DNA of 18,180 bases from Smittium culicis (Eukaryota; Kickxellomycota; Harpellomycetes; Harpellales; Legeriomycetaceae), in contig LSSN01002245.1 in assembly GCA_001970855.1 (NCBI GenBank), positions 1 through 18,180 of the forward strand. The letters run 5' to 3'. The notes beneath the pieces are model-generated. The model saw only the letters and a program-made list of their open reading frames with translations, was not told the origin of the DNA and did not search any database. A program made the translations under genes and the position numbers. Shown here piece after piece: positions 1 through 6,951 of this stretch (position 1 is its first letter; each line of letters opens with the position of its first letter).

Positions 1-2460
1 AATTTAAGCTTGTTTATAGGAGATATAGTGGAGTTTGGTATTAGATAAATATTCCAGGGGTAATGTTAATCTTGTTTTGATCAGAATATTACAAATATTT
101 ATAGATATGAGTATGATACCAAATACTATCGTGGGTGATGAATTTCAACTATGATTGGCTCGTTACATTCACCATAGAAAATTTCAGGCTTAGATTCCTC
201 CTATCTAATAGTATATAGAGCGTGATTTAGATTTATATATTAGCGATATAAAAATTTCCATAAAACCTTTTAAACAATGAAAAAAATTATGATAACTTAT
301 CCGTGAAAAAAATAATTTAAGTTTGGTTTATTTTAATATTTTCGCATAAATAAAAGTTTTTTTATGTATTTCGTATTGTTTATAAAGAACGTTTTTTTAT
401 AACTTTCATCACAATTTCTAGTTGAAAGAGAATCTCTAAATTTTTAATGTCGAAAAAATCTGTTTAAAAAATCATTTCAATTACTGCAAGTTTTCTAAAT
501 TACTCTAAAGATCGTAAGGTTCAGAGAAAAATTTGTTTATTTTTGAAAAGTAAAGAAAAAATTGAAAAGCATATCTGTTCAAAAGTATGAAGTTAAGCCC
601 TAATATATATCTAATAAAAATGCAATTTGGATGTGAAATAAAATTTATGGGTAACTTGATGCGAAATATAATTGGTCCATTACAAATATAATATAAATGT
701 ATCCAATTTTTTTGGAAATAGGTATAAAAAAATAATAGATATTTGATTATTTCCTAAATTAACACCCAAATGAATCAAGATTAAGCCAAATTTTATTATC
801 CTTGGTAAATTTTTATCTCTTTAGTTCATATTATCATGATTTTTTCTTGTTAGTCCGTGATTTATTAGATAAATTCATTCTTAGCTAATTTTTTTTTGTG
901 ATATGTGCAGTAGTTATCCTTAAAGTTTTTATAGATTTAATAATATAATGGTTATCAAAGATATAAATAGGAAAATTTGCACATAAATGCCATTTGTATA
1001 GCATAAATAATATATCTTTGAATGCGCTACTAATTTGACCTGTATAATTTTGCAAGTACAGATGCAGAATTCTATGTTTTCCTCAGAAAAGTTATTCAAT
1101 TATTATTTTCCTGATACATTTTAGCTATTTAATATCAAATATACTAAAATGGATTACAGCTTTAATTAGGTAAAAATTAAAACAAAGTAAACCAAACTGT
1201 GCCTGGGCGAATATAGCGAAAAGTTATTTATTTTCCAGCACAATTGAGGAGATTTTATTTTCGTAAATGTTCGCTGCTGATGATATTTTATCGATTATGT
1301 GCTCATGAATTGGTTCAATGACGCTCTATTTATATTATTATTTCTGTTTGGTAATGAACGTTTCCGATTTTTTAAAAAAAAGCTGGGTAGACCAGGGTTA
1401 ATATTTTTGGAGAAAAGAACTTGAAAAGAGACTATCAGTACATGATTTAAACAATTAATTAGAAGAATCAAGGTGAATGACGAGATATAAGCCATTTATT
1501 AAAGTATAATGGCTCAATCAACCAACTTGAGTATACGAAAAAATTCACGAGAGAGGGTAAAATAATCTAAAAGTATGTGTAAAATGAGGAGGGAGGAGGG
1601 GAGCAGGTTGATTCCAAAGGTGCTTAAAAAATTCGATTAAATGCAAAATATGTTCATTATAAGAAGTATCTGGTAATATTAAATTTTTTTTTTACTATAT
1701 AAAAGCAATTTCCAGAAAAAAATGTATTGACGCGTACTTTAGGAATTGCATATTGCGTTATTGAGCTATACTTACCAATACAAGATCAAGTACATCAATA
1801 TTTATATCAGTATTGATTTTTCCTCGTTAATATATACATAAATATGCTGTTTTTTTTGGTATATTAATATAAAACCTAATTCTTCACATAAATTGATGAA
1901 TCTTCATGACTAGCATCGAGGCTATTTCATTCAGATGAATTTTTTATTTTATTTTAAATTTATAATTTAGAGCCAGCAGAAACTACATATTCGAGCTATC
2001 TATGCGCTGGATGTCTAACAGGAAGTTTTAACACCTATTTTGCGACAAAGATTACTTCTATTTTAACATTCTATACGCTATTAAAAAATTTTTAATCTAT
2101 ATAAATATTTTATATTCGTTATGAATTCAAAAATCGGACTTTTTGCTATTTATTTTTTATTTTGATGATACATTGGGGTAGAATATTTTTTGCGGAATTG
2201 AATGATGAAGTTTGGTATCCAAATAAAATGAGTTCTCGAGTTGTATAATTATTAAAAATTCCATAAATGGTTTTTAAAAATAAAGATGAGTGGTGGGGTA
2301 TTAAATGAAAAGATTATCCAGGTTTAGAGTTGGTAAACTCAGTAATAGGACAGCTGATATAAAATGAAATCATTTTATTTTATAAAGTATTTTATTAAAA
2401 GATAAATATGAGGTAATAGTATTTTAATTAGTTATTAATTTAAATTTATTATTTGAAAAT
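1..2460. other. AT-rich left flank without a supported gene
   Basis: This stretch is AT-rich with many short A and T runs. The longest open frame is about 66 codons and shows no recognisable motif, biased codon use or plausible splice structure. I see no tRNA boxes, no long repeats and no transposon ends. A short G/A-rich patch at about 1585-1615 is the only visible departure in composition. The last few hundred bases, where G and A become frequent on the plus strand, probably belong to the 3' region of the minus-strand SNARE gene. Confidence 0.6.
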
Positions 2461-2577
2461 TAAGAAAGACGGGGTGGGTGTGAATAGTGATAAAAGAAGT
2501 TTTGTTAGAGGGTGGAGAAGAGGGGGTGAGTGTATTTGTGGGAGAGGTAGTAGATCGAGAAGGAATATACATTAAGA

Positions 2578-2588
2578 GGGGGGGGGGG
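2578..2588 (-). repeat. 11-nt homopolymer (C on the SNARE sense strand)
   Basis: A run of 11 G on the plus strand lies ten bases after the SNARE stop codon, so the mRNA would carry a C11 tract at the start of its 3' UTR. Similar sense-strand C runs occur in other noncoding transcribed parts of the window: 2942-2949, 7807-7814, 11611-11619 and 14142-14151. Confidence 0.8.
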
Positions 2589-2597
2589 ATGTAGTAG

Positions 2598-3014
2598 TTA
2601 CTTCTTTTTAGTGGTAACTAGGGGGACGATGATGACTACGAGGAGGATAATGACGATAGCGGCAATGATGAGTTTGAGTTTCATGTCTCTCCACCACATC
2701 TTCTTTCTGACTTGTGTGGCGCCACGGCGGAATTGGCGAGCGCCTTCGTTGAGTTCTTCGGTTTTGTTTTGCAAGGTATCAAGACGTTCTTCGCGCTCCA
2801 TGACTTTGTTGATGTTCTCTTGCATGATACCAACAACCTCGTCGACTTGTTTCTGGACATCGCGGGCCTTATTTGAGTTTGCGGCTTGATCGTTGTTAGC
2901 GCTCCTAAGTTGAGAAAAAAAGGATAAATATTAGGGAAAATGGGGGGGGTGTTGGAGGGGAAAAGTACTAGAGAAAGGGTAGAAGACAGAGAGGCGGGGA
3001 GGGTGCACTTACAT
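2598..3014 (-). CDS. SNC1: R-SNARE, synaptobrevin/VAMP (Snc1/Snc2-like)
   Basis: Exocytic v-SNARE that anchors in secretory vesicles and pairs with plasma-membrane t-SNAREs to drive fusion. Coding exons on the minus strand are 3014-3013 (AT only) and 2904-2598; the 108-nt intron is GTAAGT...TAG with a CTAAT-like branch site. Joined, they give 102 residues starting MSANNDQAAN. The R-SNARE helix spans about residues 14-75, with the zero-layer arginine at R38 in MEREERL. The paired Trp (71-72) before the membrane mark a VAMP juxtamembrane region, and one C-terminal membrane segment lies at about 77-97, followed by a short TTKKK tail. Yeast Snc proteins are slightly longer (about 115-117 residues), mainly in the N-terminal tail. 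The start is inferred: no other in-frame ATG precedes the SNARE helix, and the context (A at -3) is good. A single SNC gene is likely, so the SNC1/SNC2 choice is nominal. Confidence 0.9.
2905..3012 (-). other. Intron splitting the SNARE start codon
   Basis: The donor GTAAGT begins at 3012 and the acceptor TTAG ends at 2905. The exon base pair AT (3014-3013) joins G (2904) to form ATG. In the unspliced RNA the same AT is followed by the donor, giving ATG TAA, a start codon followed at once by a stop. The intron carries a C8 tract on the sense strand. Confidence 0.8.
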
Positions 3015-3697
3015 TTTTTAGGATCAAAAGAGAGTTACAGTTAAGAGGAATAAAAAATAAAATACAAAAACAAAATGGGGAGTGGGAGTGAGGATAAATA
3101 AAGTTGAGGGCTTAAAAGCAGCAAGAGTGAAAAAGTACAGGTGGAGAAAAAAATCGAGAGATAGAATGAGAAGTTATGGGTTTGGTGTTTACAGGAAATG
3201 GGGATACAGCGTTTAGAGTATAGTAGAGTAAAGCTAAGAAGCAAAAGATGGAATGTCGTGGGGGAGGTGTGGAGGAAGAAGAGCGGGTTGAGTATATATA
3301 TATATCAGACAAAAGAGCTTAAAAAAAGGTGAATTGAGAAAAGCGGAAGTAAGGAAGATTATGATAAGAAAAGTTGGCGAATAGCGAAATACAGAAGAAA
3401 TGTTTGGGAATAAAAGCCTCAAATCCTGTATTATTTGTTTATTAATAAAAAAAGTCTATTTCTTTGTCATCGATTAGGCCAATAACGTTGTGTTTTAGGC
3501 TCACCCAACCCTTTAACCTGTCTATGAACCAATAATGATTTAGTATTTTGATGGATAGGAGAGAGCAGCGAATCAGGCGGGGAAGAGTTATTAAAGCGCA
3601 GGGATTGTTTTAGGGCAGTTAGTAAACGCAGCTATTTTCAGCGCAGAGTCTATTTCCCTCAACTTGGCCCACTCCGTATTGTGGTATATTTAGCCAT

Positions 3698-3759
3698 TGT
3701 GTGTATGATTATATGTGTGTGTGTCTATATGTGTGTGTCTATATATAATTGTGTGTGAT
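3698..3759. repeat. Imperfect GT/TA microsatellite
   Basis: Alternating GTGTGT blocks are separated by ATATAT and TCTATA. The longest uninterrupted GT run is only about 10 bases. It lies between the two divergent genes, just before the CCAAT-rich stretch. Confidence 0.7.
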
Positions 3760-4530
3760 GATTGGCTTCGATTGGCTTTATTTGCGTCTACTTCTGTGCT
3801 TGTAATTCTGGCTATATGCTATTGGCCAGCTAATTTTAAAGTATCTTCTGCACTTCAAATTACGCTTTTTATTGGCTAAATTATCGTTGGTGTATCCTGT
3901 AACTTTCATTCATTTGCTGCTAGTGTATGAGCATGACTGCTGTAGTCCAATTAGGGGAGTTATTGATCACTGTTCAGCCACACATTTATGCATGCATCCA
4001 ATCAGCTTAATTCATAAGGCGCGCTCGTCACTAACAGCTAAAAAGAAAGGGAAGTTAGAGCCTATGACTGCAAAAACGCATCTAAAAGTATATTTAGCAT
4101 CAGTATTAATAATCGAAATAGATTGCGATATTTGTGATAAAACTTACTACTTAGTACGGAGAAGAGAGTTTCTGAATTGTTTGGCCCGAAGTATCGAAGG
4201 GTTCGGCAAACAACTGCTGTTACTCCATCCCTTCTACCCGCCTTGTCTTGTCACTCTCCATCTTTCCCTTCCTCTTTCCTAGTGATGCCAAGCTGGTGCC
4301 CTTGGCAACTAAGCACCCAATGATTACAAATCATAAAAAATGCCAACCAACAGTCTTTATCTATAAACCATCAAGCCAATAATCTCAATCAGCCAAAGTA
4401 CAAATCATAAATAACCGCAACCTATTCGCTAAAAGCATCTATCTTGATAAATAAAAGGTTTTCAGGCATTCTGAAGCCTGATCTGCAGTTTATGCTTTTA
4501 GTATACATTCTGCGCCAAATGAAAGCTATA

Positions 4531-4603
4531 AACCAGCCAAACTATACACTGCTCCGAAAGGCCTAAAACAACCAAACTACGCACTACTTCAAAAGTCCCT
4601 AAA
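4531..4603 (+). repeat. Imperfect ~36-bp direct repeat before FYV6
   Basis: The two units are adjacent: 4531-4567 and 4568-4603. Both contain ACCAAACTA or GCCAAACTA followed by CACT and end in CCTAAA. They lie in the probable 5' leader or core promoter, about 25-95 bp ahead of the FYV6 ATG. Confidence 0.6.
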
Positions 4604-4626
4604 GCTATTTGGCTATCAAACAAGCT

Positions 4627-5454
4627 ATGGATTCTTTCCCTCTAGACGATCATCTAAATAACTCAGCCCCTGCTGACCACATATCCAGCAAGTTCATCTC
4701 CCAAGCTGCCATCGACAAGCTAGCCCCACAAACTTCTCAGGCTGAGTATGACCCAAGAACCCTATACGAACGCCTCCAAGAGCAAAAGTCCATAAAAGAT
4801 TCCGAGTTCAAAGAAGCCCACAAGTTCTGTTAGTCCTTACCCATACTATTCTATTATTCTTCATTCGCAAACTCTATTATAACTCATTTCCCTTTTTATT
4901 ATAACTCAGCTAACCAAATACACAGGATCGACCAAGACGAATTCCTCTTCCTCGAAACTCTCCAGTCCCAGCAAGAACTACTCCAAAATAAAAAACTACA
5001 GCACGAACAAGAACAACTCGCAATATACAAAAAGTAACCCCTATTACACCTATACTCATCCAAAAGTTATATTTTACCAATATATATAAGCTAACAACTA
5101 CATTCGTCCTCTTTTCTATTTTTTTTTAAAATTAGGGATATCGAAGCTCTCAATCAATCTTCCGCTCTATCCCTTGACTCTATCGATAAACCCAAACCCT
5201 CCGCATCGTCCTCAGATTCTTTACGACCGCAAAAACGTCCTGCTGACTTCCTCTTAAACATATCTAAATCAATCAAGAAAAAACCTTCAACCTCAGCTAC
5301 TCCCAAAACCAGCAGCAACGCCAACAGCTCTCCCCAGCCTACGCATAAAGAAACCAGTGCTGGTGACGCTCTTCTCAGCTACCTCGAAAGCTACAGCTCT
5401 GACTCTGACTCTGACTCTGACTCTGACTCCGACTCTAATTCTGGCCCTGAATAG
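4627..5454 (+). CDS. FYV6: Fyv6 / NIP30 (FAM192A, PSME3IP1) family protein
   Basis: Nuclear protein of the NIP30 family; yeast Fyv6 acts as a second-step pre-mRNA splicing factor, and the animal homologue also binds PA28-gamma. Exons are 4627-4828, 4910-5033 and 5136-5454, giving 214 residues. Introns are 81 nt (GTTAGT...CAG) and 102 nt (GTAACC...TAG). The N-terminal conserved block is visible: SKFISQAAIDKL at 21-32 and YDPRTLYERLQEQK at 41-54, then RIDQDEFLFLETL and SQQELL at about 73-92, the order seen in human FAM192A. The C-terminal half is Ser/Lys-rich and ends in an Ser-Asp run encoded by a hexamer repeat; acidic serine stretches are also typical of the animal protein. For intron 1 I chose the acceptor at 4909, because it restores the conserved block without a gap. 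The nearby CACAG would pair only with a poor donor and delete conserved residues. The ATG at 4627 is the first in frame. Confidence 0.88.
5401..5436 (+). repeat. (GACTCT)6 coding hexamer repeat
   Basis: There are six tandem units, one with a T-to-C change. They encode Asp-Ser pairs in the acidic C-terminal tail of the Fyv6-like protein. The unit is 6 bp, so copy-number change stays in frame. Confidence 0.9.
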
Positions 5455-5687
5455 CTTTTACTCTTAGTATCTTTCCCATTTTGTACCATACTATTTAACC
5501 CCTAAAATAAATCCAATCAATTATCAACCACTAACTCGTCCACCCAACGGCTTCTCTCCTATCACTTCCTCCATCCAATACTTTTCTCCTCTAAACACAT
5601 CTCGTCTTGATCTGCTCCATCCATTACCACCCAATAATCATTCACAAATCGATACGCTATTCGCGAATACGCTCAGCCAATAATATC

Positions 5688-5695
5688 TATATAAA
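5688..5695 (+). promoter_or_regulatory. Probable TATA box of RPS23
   Basis: The sequence TATATAAA lies about 210 bp before the start codon and 7 bp after the last CCAAT box. Assignment rests on sequence and position only. Confidence 0.5.
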
Positions 5696-5746
5696 TTTTC
5701 TAAAATCAAAAAATCTCATTACTATTGAATCCCTCAACAAACTTGC

Positions 5747-5764
5747 AAAAAAAAAAAAAAAAAA
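5747..5764 (+). repeat. A18 tract in the RPS23 leader/promoter
   Basis: Eighteen consecutive A residues lie between the TATA element and the start codon. Poly(dA:dT) tracts are common nucleosome-depleting elements in fungal ribosomal protein promoters. Confidence 0.8.
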
Positions 5765-5904
5765 GAAAGAAATCAAAAGCTTTTTTCTGCAAATACCACT
5801 ATTGATTCCCTCTTTTTTCAAATCTTCTCAAGAATTCCTTCTTTTAACTAGAAAGTTAAGCGAATCCTTGTTTTGAAACTTATACAAATCGATATACATT
5901 CAAA

Positions 5905-6736
5905 ATGGGTAAGCATTTTCTACATAAAGTTATTTTTACACCCTCGTTATAGATTCACACTTGCAAAGATACGCTCAACTTACATTACCACTCACCATTC
6001 AAAATATCAAACAAACAAACTTATCACCATATACATGCGTTAACCACACCACAACTTTACACTCACTAATCATCAACCATACATCGTTTTACTCATCTCG
6101 AATCTATACACTTAAATTCTATCATTTACGAACAAATACCTTGTTGTCACCCATCGAATACCCAATTCCGATTCATTCTAATTCTAACAATACTTTTTTT
6201 TTCTAGGTAAAGGAAAACCATCTGGACTTCACGCCGCTCGCAAACTAAGAAACTACCGTCGCGAAAATAGATGGGCTGATGAGCACTTCAAAAAGAGAGC
6301 TCTAGGTACCGCTTTCAAATTCGCCCCATTCGGTGGTTCTTCTTTCGCTAAGGGAATCGTCCTCGAAAAAATGTAAGACTTCCTCCTTGACCCATCCATC
6401 CCCATATCGCCCGCACATTTTCTTTTTTTTCCACTTCTAATCCATAATCATATTCTTAATTTCTTTAGTGGTATCGAAGCCAAACAACCTAACTCCGCCA
6501 CCCGTAAGTGTGTCAGAGTCCAACTCATCAAAAACGGTAAGAAGATCACCGCTTTCGTCCCAAGAGATGGTTGCTTGAACTTCATCGAAGAAAACGACGA
6601 AGTCCTCATCTCCGGTTTCGGTCGTAAAGGTCGCGCTGTAGGTGATATCCCAGGTATCAGATTTAAAATCGTCAAAGTCTCTGGTGTATCTTTGCTAGCC
6701 TTGTACAAAGAAAAGAAAGAAAAACCCCGCTCATAA
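5905..6736 (+). CDS. RPS23: 40S ribosomal protein uS12 (Rps23)
   Basis: Small-subunit protein at the decoding centre. Exons are 5905-5908 (ATGG), 6207-6372 and 6469-6736, giving 145 residues, the same length as yeast Rps23. Introns are 298 nt (GTAAGC...TAG with a TCTAAC branch site) and 96 nt (GTAAGA...TAG). Joined, the start reads [15 protein letters not shown], and the hallmark decoding loop KQPNSA is present with the normally hydroxylated proline at P64. [17 protein letters not shown] and the yeast-like C-terminus KEKKEKPRS are also present. Two changes stand out: T68 where Ile is usual (NSAT instead of NSAI), and R89 where Asn is usual (PRDGC). C-ending codons are frequent, as expected for a highly expressed gene. 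It converges on the minus-strand lyase gene, with 215 bp between the stops. The long first intron shows no C/D-box snoRNA that I can recognise. Confidence 0.97.
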
Positions 6737-6951
6737 ATTTCCCCCAATTTTCGCAATAGTTTTTTAATTTTTTTTTTACATCTCGTCTTTTCTCAAAATA
6801 AATCTTTAATTATATACATGTACTCCACCTTATAACCTCGTCACAATCCTGCTTCATTCATTCTCTTATTTTTTAATTCAAATTTATTAAAATATTAATA
6901 ACAATTTATTCCTGTGAAAAAATGTAAAACCATATATAAATTACAAATGTA
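6737..6951. other. Convergent 3' intergenic region
   Basis: A 215-bp AT-rich spacer lies between the RPS23 stop and the lyase stop. AATAAA occurs in the plus orientation at about 6798 and, on the minus strand, near 6905-6910. Both genes probably use poly(A) sites here, so their 3' UTRs may overlap. Confidence 0.5.

Larger units (their letters stand above)
3015..4626. promoter_or_regulatory. Divergent intergenic/promoter region, SNARE (-) and FYV6 (+)
   Basis: About 1.6 kb separates the two start codons. The SNARE-proximal part (3015-3430) is strongly C/T-rich on the minus strand, which fits a long 5' leader. A TATATATATATA stretch at 3294-3305 could be its TATA element. The middle (3479-4380) holds ten CCAAT or ATTGG pentamers in both orientations, including GATTGGCTT twice, 10 bp apart, at 3760 and 3770. 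A GT-rich stretch lies at 3698-3759 and an imperfect direct repeat at 4531-4603. An open frame at 3872-4282 lacks an ATG start and any motif, and I do not accept it as a gene. Confidence 0.6.
5455..5904 (+). promoter_or_regulatory. RPS23 promoter and 5' leader
   Basis: This 450-bp gap follows the FYV6 stop. It has four CCAAT pentamers in one orientation (5513, 5575, 5631, 5677) and a TATATAAA element at 5688-5695. An A18 tract at 5747-5764 is followed by a T/C-rich leader up to the ATG at 5905. The spacing suggests transcription starts in roughly 5720-5800. An open frame crossing 5607-5876 is noncoding leader. Confidence 0.6.

Noticed and set aside
3872..4282. Open frame of 136 codons in the SNARE-FYV6 intergenic region
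   Set aside because: It has no ATG start at its beginning, no motif, and overlaps a CCAAT-rich promoter; its residues look like translated noncoding DNA.
4829..4919. Alternative FYV6 intron 1 acceptor at CACAG (4918-4919)
   Set aside because: It needs a weak GTTCTG donor to keep frame and removes the conserved block between KF and RIDQDE; the acceptor at 4909 keeps both.
5961..6206. Open frame inside the first RPS23 intron
   Set aside because: It is intronic and A/C/T-rich without a motif; it is open only because the sense strand is G-poor. A snoRNA was also considered, but no C or D box pair is visible.
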